Shown here: positions 25,907-34,298 of the stretch, one piece after another
Layout of the letters: every line of letters begins with the position of its first letter
Numbering within the stretch: position 1 is the first letter of the stretch
The notes under the pieces: model-generated
The model's input: the letters and a program-made list of their open reading frames with translations, nothing else
The model's database searches: none
Told to the model about the DNA's origin: nothing
Assembly (NCBI GenBank): GCA_004028505.1
Contig: MTKO01000070.1
Span: 1 to 64,000, forward strand
DNA from: Candidatus Electrothrix aarhusensis
GTDB lineage: Bacteria > Desulfobacterota > Desulfobulbia > Desulfobulbales > Desulfobulbaceae
DNA: 64,000 nt
Reading direction: 5' to 3'
Translations under genes and position numbers: made by a program

Positions 25907-26893
25907 TCAGAGGATTTTAATATAGGCCTCTTCACGTATTCTCTCCAGCCATTTTTTGTAGCGTTCTTCTGCTTCCTGTTTATACAGTTTATTGCGAATT
26001 TCTTCTTTAATATTCTCGTCAAGCACTCTTTCCTTGCCTTCTTTTTCCTGTCCGTTCGACAGAATTTTGAAAAACATATAGCTGTCAGGACGTTCAATGA
26101 TAGGGCTGATTGCTCCGGGTTGCAGTGCTGTTACTGCATCTCGCATGTACGTTGCCAGCTCATTTTTTTTAAAGAAGCCCAAGTCACCACCATCCGCAGC
26201 AGAGGGTAAGTTTGAGTATTGGCGGGCAAGATCTTTGAATTCTTTTCCTTGCTCGGCAAGCTTATGTGCAGCCTCGACCTTTTTGCGAGCATCTACCTTC
26301 GCTGCCACTAAGCCGGAGGCTTGAGCTGTATCAGTCCAAGATACGCCGAGCTGTAAAAGATAATATCCCTCGGCTCTGGCTTTACTATATTCCTGCTCAA
26401 AATATTTCTGGATTTCTTCGTCTGGGATAACGACCTTGGAGCGTACTTCGTAATTAATCAACTTGCTGCGAAGGATCTGTTCCCGAAGGGTCTCTCGGTA
26501 TTGAGCTTGGCTCAGCCCCATCTTTTTTAATTCGGCCCTGAAATCTTCGCCTGAGAAACCGTTTCGTTGCAGCACCTGCTTCTGTGCGCGATCAATTTCT
26601 GGATCAGCAACAGAAATATGGAGTACGGTAGCTTGTTGTTTTAGTAACTTGTTTTCAATAAGCTGTGTTATGATTTTTTTTCGTGCTTGTTTCAGTGCTT
26701 CCTCTCGCTGTTCTGGCGGAGCTTCCTCGGCAATTTGTCTAAAAATCCCTTTGCCAATCTTGTTAACATCAGAAAGCGTAATAACATCTTCGTTAACCAC
26801 CGCAACGCTGGAATCGATAATCTCAGATTGGGCAACAGGTGCATGCATGACGGATAAAAAGGTCAGCAATATATATAACCAGCTTATTTTCAT
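25907..26893 (-). CDS. SurA-like periplasmic peptidyl-prolyl isomerase/chaperone
   Basis: Signal peptide (MKISWLYILLTFLSVMHAPVAQS) then the SurA N-terminal domain (VAVVNEDVITLSDVNKIGKGI, and LIENKLLKQQA), which chaperones outer-membrane proteins, then one parvulin domain (LLQLGVSWTD...LARQYSNLPSAADGGDLGFF). It ends with a helix carrying KLYKQEAEERYKKWLERIRE. Length 329 from ATG 26893 suits single-parvulin SurA proteins. An in-frame extension to 27103 is unlikely because it would bury the signal peptide. It heads a minus-strand group with the RodZ-like gene and recO. Confidence 0.88.
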   Translation of the reverse strand: MKISWLYILLTFLSVMHAPVAQSEIIDSSVAVVNEDVITLSDVNKIGKGIFRQIAEEAPPEQREEALKQARKKIITQLIENKLLKQQATVLHISVADPEIDRAQKQVLQRNGFSGEDFRAELKKMGLSQAQYRETLREQILRSKLINYEVRSKVVIPDEEIQKYFEQEYSKARAEGYYLLQLGVSWTDTAQASGLVAAKVDARKKVEAAHKLAEQGKEFKDLARQYSNLPSAADGGDLGFFKKNELATYMRDAVTALQPGAISPIIERPDSYMFFKILSNGQEKEGKERVLDENIKEEIRNKLYKQEAEERYKKWLERIREEAYIKIL

Positions 26894-27275
26894 AAGATAC
26901 AGAGAGGGTCCAGTGAAAAGAGAAAAGTTTAAAGTGCCTTTAAAGCGCCATTTATCCATATCGACGAGCAGTAACAGGTGCGACACGGCTTTCAGAGAAT
27001 AACATGTAACCATTACACAAAATCTTGTAAAGAAGCAATGGTTTTTAGAAGGAAGGCAGAGTAGAATGTGGAGAAGAAGGGAGGCGTAATTGAAGTACCC
27101 CAATTGCAGCCCTTGCTTGCGGGCTTTGGGCGGAGGATATTTTTCTCTGTAAGAGAGTAAATCGAATATGCTTCTTTGTTGACAAATTCATGAGGATAGA
27201 TATAAATACTGGTATAAACAAAAAAGTCGAGCTGATTCTCATTACGCGTCAAAATATATCATGCAGGAGATGTTC

Positions 27276-27824
27276 ATGAATTCAATCATCACGAAAAAGA
27301 CGTTCGTTATGTGTGCCATTTTGTTGTTGGCTCTGAGCGGTAGAGTGCTGGCTACACCTATGCCCGATTTTACATTACCTTCCGCTGTGGACGGGAAAGA
27401 TATCAGTAGCGATGATTTTAAGGGCAAGGTTTTGTTGGTAACTTTTTTTGCAACTTGGTGTCCTCCCTGTCGCCAAGAAATTCCTTCTCTTATTAAGCTC
27501 CAGAAAGATTTGTCTGCTAAAGGATTTTCCGTTCTTGGCCTTTCTCTTGACGAGGGAGATGGAAATGTTGTTAATGATCTTGTCGAGCAGGACAATATTA
27601 ACTATCCGGTTTTAATGGCGGACAGTGAGGTTGTGAGCGGCTTTGGTGGAGTGACAGGGATTCCCACTTCTTTTTTAGTCAGTCATGATGGAAAGATGAT
27701 ACGATCCTATGCTGGATATGTTTCGCATGAGCTTCTAAAGCAGGATATTGAAGAGATTATTCCGCAAGAGGTAAAGGTGAAAAAGAGTGAAAAGGGCAAG
27801 AAAACAAAGGGATCGGATAAGTGA
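27276..27824 (+). CDS. TlpA-like thiol-disulfide oxidoreductase
   Basis: Exported thioredoxin-fold protein: signal peptide (KTFVMCAILLLALSGRVLA), then PDFTLPSAVDGK and the active site ATWCPPCRQEIPSL with a CPPC redox pair. The cis-proline loop follows as TGIPTSFLVSHDGK. Such proteins reduce disulfides in the periplasm, often for cytochrome c maturation. The lysine-rich tail (KVKKSEKGKKTKGSDK) is unusual. ATG at 27276 has an AGGAG site at the right distance, while ATG at 27261 lies before that site. Confidence 0.9.
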   Translation: MNSIITKKTFVMCAILLLALSGRVLATPMPDFTLPSAVDGKDISSDDFKGKVLLVTFFATWCPPCRQEIPSLIKLQKDLSAKGFSVLGLSLDEGDGNVVNDLVEQDNINYPVLMADSEVVSGFGGVTGIPTSFLVSHDGKMIRSYAGYVSHELLKQDIEEIIPQEVKVKKSEKGKKTKGSDK

Positions 27825-27915
27825 TTTTTCGTATTGACAAGCGATTGAGAACGGTTTACAGTACAGATTATTAATATCTTAAACTAATATTTGTAATATA
27901 TTTCAGGAGATTATC

Positions 27916-28128
27916 ATGAAAAAAATAGTTGCAGCTCTGATGGTAACAGCCTTTGCTTTCTGTATCGGTACCGCTTTCGCTAAAACAGAGAAATGCACAG
28001 TGAAAACAGTTGCGGTTGAAGGCGAAAAAGCTACTGTAACCATGGAATGCGATAAAGATGCCGAGCTGAAAGACGGTGACAACGTAAAGGTTAAAGTAGC
28101 GAAGAAAAAAGTTGTTGAAGGCTGCTGA
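27916..28128 (+). CDS. Small periplasmic protein (ExtJ-like)
   Basis: A 70-residue exported protein with a clear signal peptide (MKKIVAALMVTAFAFCIGTAFA) and a small beta domain: CTVKTVAVEGEKATVTMECD, then KDGDNVKVKV and a terminal cysteine (VEGC). It resembles the short proteins annotated ExtJ in selenite/tellurite-reduction operons of Geobacter relatives, but that operon is absent here. A good AGGAG ribosome-binding site lies upstream and a strong terminator downstream, so it is a single-gene unit. Three cysteines in the mature part may bind metal or form a disulfide. Confidence 0.75.
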   Translation: MKKIVAALMVTAFAFCIGTAFAKTEKCTVKTVAVEGEKATVTMECDKDAELKDGDNVKVKVAKKKVVEGC

Positions 28129-28185
28129 ATACACCAAAAGGTCTTTCCCGAAAACGTAGGAAGATCTTTGACTTTTTCATGAAAT

Positions 28186-28225
28186 AAGCCGACAGCGTCT
28201 ATGCGCTGTCGGCTTTTCTGTTTTT
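28186..28225 (+). terminator. Strong intrinsic terminator
   Basis: 12-bp perfect stem AAGCCGACAGCG/CGCTGTCGGCTT with a six-base loop followed by TTCTGTTTTT, 58 bases after the ExtJ-like gene. Confidence 0.85.
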
Positions 28226-28306
28226 ATCGGAAAAATCACGACACCTCTATTTTTTTATACAGAATATTTGTATAGAAGATGGGTGCTCTTAAAAAAAGAG
28301 AATAAT

Positions 28307-28999
28307 ATGGATCCGCAGACGCTCCCCGCTGAAACACAGGAGCTTTATCAGAGCATCAAACAGCAGTATCAGGTGGGCTTTGAATCATTGAAGCTCGAAG
28401 ATAATCTTCAGTTGCACCTTTTGAAGATCACTGATATTGAACAGATGTTGGAAGGTAAGGACCCACTGAAAAATCCCTCGGAATTCCCCTTTTGGGTACG
28501 CCTCTGGGAAGCAGCTGTTGTACTTTCTCGTTTTATGGTGAATTTACGTCCTTCTCCAGGAACAACAGTGCTTGAGCTCGGTGCCGGTCTTGGTGCTCCT
28601 GGCTTAACAGCTGCGGCCTTGGGCTGTGCTGTTACCTTGACTGACTATGAAGATATAATTCTTGATTTCGGTAGGGTGAGTGCAGCGGCCTCAAAACTGG
28701 ATCATGTTCAATTTTCCTTTTTGGATTGGCTGGCTCCACCGGAAATGGAACGCTATGATATCATTCTTGGCGCAGAGGTATTGTTTCGTGATGAGTTTTT
28801 TCAACCCCTGCTTGCTGTTCTTCGCCGAGCCTTAAAGCCGGACGGTGTTGTTTATCTCGCCCATGATATGAAAAGAAAATCCGTCCGTCCTTTTCTGCAA
28901 TTGGCGGAAAAGGAATATGCCATTTCCGCCTCAAAACGAGTCTTAAAAAGCTTGGAGCAGGAGAAAGAGATTCTGCTGACTCGTTTGACACCCCGTTGA
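28307..28999 (+). CDS. Class I SAM methyltransferase (METTL/lysine-methyltransferase-like)
   Basis: Rossmann-fold methyltransferase with FWVRLWEAAVVLSRFM before motif I VLELGAGLGAPGL and the acidic motif II LTDYED. YDIILGAEVLFRDEF marks motif IV. The 'WVRLWEAA...LELGAGLG.PG' pattern is typical of Methyltransf_16 and ETFB-lysine-methyltransferase-like enzymes, which modify proteins. The substrate is unknown. ATG at 28307 (MDPQTLPAE) is chosen; the upstream frame to 28268 lacks homology. It stands first in a run with precorrin-2 dehydrogenase, CcsA and HemA. Confidence 0.82.
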   Translation: MDPQTLPAETQELYQSIKQQYQVGFESLKLEDNLQLHLLKITDIEQMLEGKDPLKNPSEFPFWVRLWEAAVVLSRFMVNLRPSPGTTVLELGAGLGAPGLTAAALGCAVTLTDYEDIILDFGRVSAAASKLDHVQFSFLDWLAPPEMERYDIILGAEVLFRDEFFQPLLAVLRRALKPDGVVYLAHDMKRKSVRPFLQLAEKEYAISASKRVLKSLEQEKEILLTRLTPR

Positions 29000-29018
29000 T
29001 CATTTCTTTTCTTTTGCG

Positions 29019-29717
29019 GTGTATCATATTAGCTTAAATATTGCGGGAAAACTCTGTGCTGTTGTGGGCGGCGGTAACGTGGCGGAACGTAAAGTTCTTT
29101 CTCTGCTCAACGCTCACGCCTCTGTACGGATTATCAGTCCGCAGCTTACCGAGGTGTTGGCTGAGGTGTTGTCGAAACAGACAGCGAATCCTGCTGTTGA
29201 GTGGCGGAGCAGGGGCTATCAGCACGGGGATCTTGCAGGTGCCTTGCTGGTGTTTGCTGCTACTGATAATCCGGTAGTTCAGGATGCTGTTGTTCGGGAT
29301 GCCAAGAAGGCAGGGATGCTGGTCAATGTGGCCGATGCCCCGGATCTCTGCGATTTTCAAATACCGGCGGTTGTCCGAAGAGATAATTTGAACATCGCTG
29401 TCTCCACCAATGGAACCAGCCCGGCCTTGGCAGCAAAAATACGTCAGGACTTGGAAAAAAGGTACGGAGATGAGTACGAGGTTTTGCTGCGCCTGATGGC
29501 TCGCCTTCGGGCGCGAATTTGCAACGACGCTTCTATAGACGGTAGTGATCGGAAAATATTATTCCAAAATATTCTCCATGAGGATATAATTCACTGGATA
29601 CGAGGTGAGCAATGGGAACGACTGTCGCAGCACCTTGATACTGTCCTCGGCCCTGATGTACATTTTGATCTCCTTGATCTCCTTGAACTCACAGAAAAAG
29701 AGACGAAACCCCGATGA
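29019..29717 (+). CDS. Precorrin-2 dehydrogenase / sirohydrochlorin ferrochelatase (Met8/CysG-N type)
   Basis: Converts precorrin-2 to sirohydrochlorin and probably inserts iron to give siroheme, the cofactor of dissimilatory sulfite reductase. NAD-binding motif AVVGGGNVAERKV is near residues 14-26, followed by FAATDNPVVQ, NVADAPDLCDFQIPA and the catalytic region VSTNGTSPALAAKIR. No methyltransferase domain is attached, so it is the short form. The start is GTG at 29019. The stop overlaps ccsA by four bases (ATGA), and hemA follows, so the run supplies tetrapyrroles and cytochromes together. Confidence 0.9.
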   Translation: MYHISLNIAGKLCAVVGGGNVAERKVLSLLNAHASVRIISPQLTEVLAEVLSKQTANPAVEWRSRGYQHGDLAGALLVFAATDNPVVQDAVVRDAKKAGMLVNVADAPDLCDFQIPAVVRRDNLNIAVSTNGTSPALAAKIRQDLEKRYGDEYEVLLRLMARLRARICNDASIDGSDRKILFQNILHEDIIHWIRGEQWERLSQHLDTVLGPDVHFDLLDLLELTEKETKPR

Positions 29718-30526
29718 GCTATCTGCTTTTTCAAGCTGGCTTTGCAGCCTATTTTGTCACTGCTGTCATTTATACAGTCTTCTTTTTCAGTCAGAAAAAC
29801 AAGATAAGAAATGTTGCACGTATTATCTTTATTGTTGCCGCTTCTCTGCATACTCTTAATATTATTTTTCGCTATATAGAGGCCGGGCATACCCCTATTA
29901 CCAGTATTCACGAGACGATTTCTTTCTTTGCCTGGTCAATCGCTTGCTGCCACCTTTCTTTTCGCTGGCGCTATACTGTAAAAAATTCGGGTACCTTTAC
30001 TTCAATTATTGTTCTCCTCCTGATGCTGGCATCTTCATTGGCCTCTCGGGAACTCCTGCCTTTGCCCCCTGAGATGCGGTCGTGGCTGCTGCCTGTGCAT
30101 GCCTCCATTTCCATCATCGCTGATGCTTTTCTGGCCTTGGCTGCCATTGGTGGGGGCATGTATTTGCTCCAGGAGCGGGAGTTGAAGCAGAAACGATTCG
30201 GTTTCTTTTTCTCCCGTTTGCCCTCTCTGGATACTCTGGATAAGTTGAATCAACACTGTATCAGTATTGGTTTTCCGTTGATGACCTTGGGCATGTTTGC
30301 CGGATATATCTGGGCTCGTCAGATATGGGGTGGGCGTCCTTGGCAATGGAACCCAAAGGTCGTTTGTGCCATGATAACCTGGCTGTTTTATGCGGGCCTT
30401 ATGCATCAGCGTTTCACTCTGGGTTGGCGAGGGCGGCGGGCTGCCTGGATAACCGTGATTGCCTTTTGTGCAGTTCTGTTGACCTTCTGGTTTGTGTTAA
30501 GCGGGGGGGCGATACATGCGACGTGA
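29714..30526 (+). CDS. CcsA/CcsB-type (HemX-like) cytochrome c assembly membrane protein
   Basis: About eight TM helices. The tryptophan-rich haem-handling signature WARQIWGGRPWQWNPK, near residue 200, corresponds to the WWD-type motif of CcsA/ResC proteins. Conserved histidines occur before and after (AGHTPITSIHE, then LLPVHASISI and GLMHQRF). Next to hemA, members are sometimes called HemX. It is translationally coupled to both neighbours (ATGA with the upstream gene, 11-base overlap with hemA), so the group is one operon. It could act in haem delivery or in glutamyl-tRNA reductase control. Confidence 0.88.
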   Translation: MSYLLFQAGFAAYFVTAVIYTVFFFSQKNKIRNVARIIFIVAASLHTLNIIFRYIEAGHTPITSIHETISFFAWSIACCHLSFRWRYTVKNSGTFTSIIVLLLMLASSLASRELLPLPPEMRSWLLPVHASISIIADAFLALAAIGGGMYLLQERELKQKRFGFFFSRLPSLDTLDKLNQHCISIGFPLMTLGMFAGYIWARQIWGGRPWQWNPKVVCAMITWLFYAGLMHQRFTLGWRGRRAAWITVIAFCAVLLTFWFVLSGGAIHAT

Positions 30527-31814
30527 TTCCATAGTTCTCCTCGGAGTAAATCATAAAAAAACCCCTCTGAAAATACGTGAGAAAATGGCTCTCACCGGAG
30601 GCTACGTTGAACCGCTGGAAAAGTTGCGGGAGCTGGACGGACTCAAGGAATATTATCTCCTTTCCACCTGCAATCGGGTGGAGGTTCTCTTCGTTTGTCA
30701 AGATCCAGAACGGATGCGTCGTGAGGTGCTTGACCTGCTCTTTGCTGGCAAGGTGAGCCGTGAAGAGGTCGCTGGCTGTTTCTATGTCTATGAGAATGAG
30801 GAGGCTATACGGCATCTGTTCATGGTTTCCTCTAGCCTAGATTCCATGATTGTGGGCGAGTCCCAGATTCTCGGTCAGTTGAAAGAAGCTTTTCGGCATG
30901 CTGCGGAGCAGAAAACAGCAGGGTTGATTATTAACAAGTTGCTGCATAAGTCTTTCTCTGTGGCCAAACGGGTGCGGACGGAAACTCGGATCGGGGCCAA
31001 TGCGGTCTCTATTTCCTATGCTGCGGTGGAATTAGGTCGGAAGATTTTCGGTGATCTCCGAGGTAAACGCGTCATGCTGGTCGGGGCCGGTGAGATGGCC
31101 GAACTTGCTGCCGAACACCTCGTGGGGCAGGGGATTCAGGAGGTCGTGGTCGCCAATCGAACGCTGGAACGAGCCATGAAGCTGGCTGCCCGTTTTAAGG
31201 GCAGGGCTATCGGATTGGATGAAGTGGTTGAGCAGCTTCTTGATGTTGATATTCTTATCAGTTCAACTGGAGCTGAAGGCCTCGTCCTGTTCAAAAAGGA
31301 TATCGTTCCTCTTATGTCCCGACGACGAAACAGACCGCTTTTCTTTATCGACATTGCGGTTCCCCGTGATTTGGACCCGGAAATAAATACTCTGGAGAAT
31401 GTTTATCTCTATGATATTGATGATCTGCATAATGTGGTCGAGATGAATCGCGAGCAGCGGGACAAAGAGGCGGTCAAGGCTCAACGTATTGTTGAAGAAG
31501 AAACCTTGAAGTTTCAGCGTTGGCTTGATGGGATGGAGGTGACACCGACCATTGTCGATCTCAGAGCGGTTGCTGAATCTATCTGCCAGACCGAGTTAGC
31601 CAAAACTCTGCCCCGGCTCAACGGTATAAGCACCAAGGAACGGAAATGCATTGAACGAATGGCCTCCTCCATTGTCGGAAAGATGTTGCACCATCCCATG
31701 TGTTATCTGAAAGCCGACCACGGTTGTGTTGATCAAGCTGAACGGATCGTGCAGGTCCGCACCCTGTTTCAGCTCAATGAACAATGCGAACAATGCAAAC
31801 AGGCTGACGACTGA
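30516..31814 (+). CDS. hemA: Glutamyl-tRNA reductase
   Basis: Reduces glutamyl-tRNA to glutamate-1-semialdehyde at the start of tetrapyrrole synthesis. The active-site cysteine is in YLLSTCNRVEV near residue 50, and the GESQILGQLKEAF block is conserved. The NADPH-binding motif reads VGAGEMAELAAEHL. VANRTLERA, ISSTGAEG, IDIAVPRDLDPE and the C-terminal dimerisation helices are all present. Length 432 is normal and the frame is intact. It overlaps the upstream ccsA-like gene by 11 bases. Confidence 0.96.
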   Translation: MRRDSIVLLGVNHKKTPLKIREKMALTGGYVEPLEKLRELDGLKEYYLLSTCNRVEVLFVCQDPERMRREVLDLLFAGKVSREEVAGCFYVYENEEAIRHLFMVSSSLDSMIVGESQILGQLKEAFRHAAEQKTAGLIINKLLHKSFSVAKRVRTETRIGANAVSISYAAVELGRKIFGDLRGKRVMLVGAGEMAELAAEHLVGQGIQEVVVANRTLERAMKLAARFKGRAIGLDEVVEQLLDVDILISSTGAEGLVLFKKDIVPLMSRRRNRPLFFIDIAVPRDLDPEINTLENVYLYDIDDLHNVVEMNREQRDKEAVKAQRIVEEETLKFQRWLDGMEVTPTIVDLRAVAESICQTELAKTLPRLNGISTKERKCIERMASSIVGKMLHHPMCYLKADHGCVDQAERIVQVRTLFQLNEQCEQCKQADD

Positions 31815-31817
31815 TTT

Positions 31818-32315
31818 ATGATTGAGCAGAACCGTCGCAGTATTGTAGAAGACGAGCTTTTTCTTCTCAGGGACTCGGGGGAACTGCCCGAGATTGCCTA
31901 TCACTCCTCGCTCTACTATTTGACTGAAGACCAGGACGGCCCTGGTCTGGTCCTGAGCAAAAGCGAACTGCTACTCTTGCAGGAGGCGGCGCTGGAGCGT
32001 TGTCAGCAGATCGTTCTGCGTGATTTAGTCCCGGATAATCGGGATCTCGGGATCTATCGAGGTCCACAGCGCAGTATCTATAATTGGCAGAGATATTGTA
32101 CATTTTGTCAACGGATTGATCTGCGGCAAGATGATGCGTTCAAAGAGCGTGTCGCTCAAGCTCTGGTACGTTTTATCCGGCAGGAGGCGGCTGATATGGA
32201 GGAAAGGTGCCGTGAGAGTTCCGTCAATTGCACGACCGAGGATCTGCTTGCCTTTGCTGAGGAGGTCGGTGTCTCACGTTTGAAAACTGACCTCGGCAGG
32301 CTGTTTTTGCGTTAA
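31818..32315 (+). CDS. Conserved hypothetical protein downstream of hemA
   Basis: A 165-residue soluble, largely helical protein starting three bases after hemA. It has several dispersed cysteines (ERCQQIV, RYCTFCQRI with a CxxC, EERCRESSVNC), arranged so that metal binding is possible. No known domain was recognised. The close spacing argues it belongs to the tetrapyrrole/cytochrome operon. A bidirectional-looking hairpin follows at 32397-32427. Confidence 0.72.
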   Translation: MIEQNRRSIVEDELFLLRDSGELPEIAYHSSLYYLTEDQDGPGLVLSKSELLLLQEAALERCQQIVLRDLVPDNRDLGIYRGPQRSIYNWQRYCTFCQRIDLRQDDAFKERVAQALVRFIRQEAADMEERCRESSVNCTTEDLLAFAEEVGVSRLKTDLGRLFLR

Positions 32316-32396
32316 TGGCCTTATCGTAAGGTCTGCGGGAAAGAATAGGTGAAAATGTTCATCTCGCGTTTATCATGATAACGGGAGAAGATAAAA

Positions 32397-32427
32397 GGCC
32401 GCAAGCACAAGCTGGCGGCCCTTTTTT
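32397..32427. terminator. Bidirectional terminator hairpin
   Basis: GGCCGCAAGC/GCTGGCGGCC stem, four-base ACAA loop, then CTTTTTT on the plus strand and TTTTATCTTCT on the minus strand. It sits between the hemA operon and a convergent small minus-strand gene. Confidence 0.75.
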
Positions 32428-32445
32428 ATTTCACATAATCAGATG

Positions 32446-32621
32446 TTATCCGACATCTTTTGTGATCGAAGCAAGCTCTTGAATGGAATTGTCAATGCTA
32501 TTAAGGACGTTGATTATTTCTTCTTGGTTGCTTATTGCTCCTATTAGGAGAGGTAATTGCTCGATTATCACTTGTAGGATGATGCGATTGTTTGTAGGGA
32601 TTGATCCTTGGTATCTGACAT
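32446..32621 (-). CDS. Small helical protein, frame-disrupted
   Basis: From ATG at 32621, preceded by AAAGGAAAAAA, the frame reads MSDTKDQSLQTIASSYK and stops. One added base near 32572 continues it as VIIEQLPLLIGAISNQEE, then IINVLNSIDNSIQELASITKDVG to TAA at 32446. Repaired length is about 58 residues, amphipathic and helical, resembling a small coiled-coil or anti-sigma-like peptide but with no recognised family. The ribosome-binding site and the downstream bidirectional terminator support a real gene. Confidence 0.5.
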
Positions 32622-32749
32622 TGTTTTTTCCTTTTGTTTTTTTTTGTATGCCTAGAATTTTAGGCTATTTAATATTCGAATTATTGAAGTTGACCTTAAA
32701 AGTGGGTATTAATCAAGAAAAAAGAATTGTAAATCTTGAAAGATATTAA

Positions 32750-33010
32750 CAAAAGTTAATGGTGAAGTGAAAAAAGTCCTTCTCTGTCAGGTAGAATTTA
32801 GTCTAGCTGTGTTGCTCGCGGTTTTGATTTTTTTTGCTGTGTCTATGTTCTATGCCTGAAATTTTAGCTGGAACGGTGTTTCTTGTTGCTCCTGTTGCAG
32901 GACACACACAGAAGATGCTGCCAAACTGAATTACAAGAAAAAGAAGGGGCGCGACAATTTGACAGGCGAAAAATACCCATTTTTATACCCGCTTCATGCA
33001 GATATGTTGA
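32750..33010. other. Intergenic stretch
   Basis: About 260 bases between the small gene at 32446-32621 and the dispersed repeat. T-rich; no gene or convincing hairpin was seen. Confidence 0.3.
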
Positions 33011-33032
33011 CTAAGAATGGCATTCCCACGTC

Positions 33033-33062
33033 GGTATCACAACCCAAAATTAAACCGTGTAG
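33033..33062 (+). repeat. Dispersed repeat, copy 3 (diverged)
   Basis: About 24 of 30 bases match 21375-21404 (GGTATCACA, then CCAAAAT and AAACCG). In frame from an ATG at 33017 it reads MAFPRRYHNPKLNRVAL and runs on for 74 codons with low-complexity, arginine-rich sequence. Confidence 0.45.
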
Positions 33063-33304
33063 CCCTCACTCCGGGATATGATCCGCAATGGCTACAGCGG
33101 CAGGCTGGTGGATATCCTCAAGCTGGAGATGTAGCGCGATGCACTATGCAAAAAACAAAAAGGATGGAGGAAGTTCCAGGCAGAACCGGGCGGAGAAGGG
33201 TTGGCAGGCGCTTTTGCCTTGCTGGTTCAGAAGGAGACTGACTGATTTTTCAGCAAAGTTTTTCGCGCCTGCGAGTGGGAGGCAATTTGTCGAGAGAATT
33301 TTGA

Positions 33305-33342
33305 GAAAAAGTATCCCCCGGCTGAGAACAAACAGCCAAGGG
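33305..33342 (-). terminator. Terminator of ompW-like gene
   Basis: On the minus strand, CCCTTGGCTG and CAGCCGGGGG arms (two G-T pairs) around an eight-base loop are followed by ATACTTTTTC, 24 bases after the stop. Confidence 0.65.
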
Positions 33343-33365
33343 CAGAAGCGACATCAGGAAATACA

Positions 33366-34088
33366 TCAGAATTTATACGCAACAGCCAGATTGAAGACCC
33401 AAGGATCAATATCCACATCCACCTCATGGGTGGTTCCGAGATCAGTGGTCAATTCGGCGGTGGTACCTATGTCGATGTACCATACAGCGGCATTGACATA
33501 CCAATTTTCTGCAACTTTCACATCAACGCCAGCCTGTCCCGCTAAACCTAAAGAACCGTCAAGCTCCATATCAACCGACCGGGTTCCGCCTAAGCCAGCA
33601 ATAGTCGGCAGGGTATTCAGCGTGCTAATAAGCTGACCGTCCACTTCTTCAGAGAAAAACAAGGTATAGTTGATGCCGATGCCGACATAGGGATTAAACA
33701 CCCCGTCTTTGCCGCCGAAATGGTATTGCAGAGACAGGGTGGGCGGCAGGTGCTGGGTTTCACCCACAGCAACCCCTTCAAGGTCACCTTTGCCGACGAG
33801 GTCGTGGGTGAAAGGTGTTGCAGCCAGCAGCTCAAGACCCAGATTATCGGTCAGCATATAGGTGGCTGTTAAACTGAGCTGGGTGTTGTCTTCCACATCA
33901 ACACGGGCGTTGTTTACGCCGTCGGGCAGTCCTGAAACCGTGCCGCTCTCAGTATCGGGCATAACCGTTACAGCACCGACGCGGAGTAAAATATCGCCTG
34001 CACTATGCGCAGCCATGGTCGTGGTGCTTATTCCGCAAGACATTCCCAGTACCAGGGCGGTAGTTCCAATTTTACTTAACATATGCAT
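33366..34088 (-). CDS. OmpW-family outer-membrane protein
   Basis: Eight-stranded beta-barrel porin-like protein. Signal peptide (KIGTTALVLGMSCGISTTTMA), then the family opening AGDILLRVGAVTVMPDTESG, LTDNLGLELLAATPFTHDL and YHFGGKDGVFNPYVGIGINYT. It closes with the aromatic-ended strand FNLAVAYKF typical of outer-membrane insertion. Length 240 is slightly above the usual. The start at 34088 has a good GGAGGAG site; ATG at 34082 is also possible. Members channel small hydrophobic molecules. Confidence 0.9.
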   Translation of the reverse strand: MHMLSKIGTTALVLGMSCGISTTTMAAHSAGDILLRVGAVTVMPDTESGTVSGLPDGVNNARVDVEDNTQLSLTATYMLTDNLGLELLAATPFTHDLVGKGDLEGVAVGETQHLPPTLSLQYHFGGKDGVFNPYVGIGINYTLFFSEEVDGQLISTLNTLPTIAGLGGTRSVDMELDGSLGLAGQAGVDVKVAENWYVNAAVWYIDIGTTAELTTDLGTTHEVDVDIDPWVFNLAVAYKF

Positions 34089-34298
34089 AATTCTCCTCCA
34101 AGTTACATGATTTTATTCATAAGATAATATGTTGCCTATAGTAATTATTAACTTTATTGATTTTCCATGATACTCGGTAATGTGTCAAGAAATAAGTTTA
34201 ATAAGTTTGGAAAACAATAGAAGATCAGTGGTTTACCCTGGAAGGGTAAGGTTGCCTTGTACAAAGGTTTCTCGGAGACGGTCGTTTATGCTCTTCCG

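Noticed and set aside
32483-32749. Plus-strand 88-codon frame with cysteines and hydrophobic stretches
   Set aside because: It is antisense to the small gene at 32446-32621, which has a ribosome-binding site and a terminator; codon pattern looks random.
33088-33636. Plus-strand 182-codon frame
   Set aside because: Antisense to the OmpW-like gene over most of its length; low-complexity translation.
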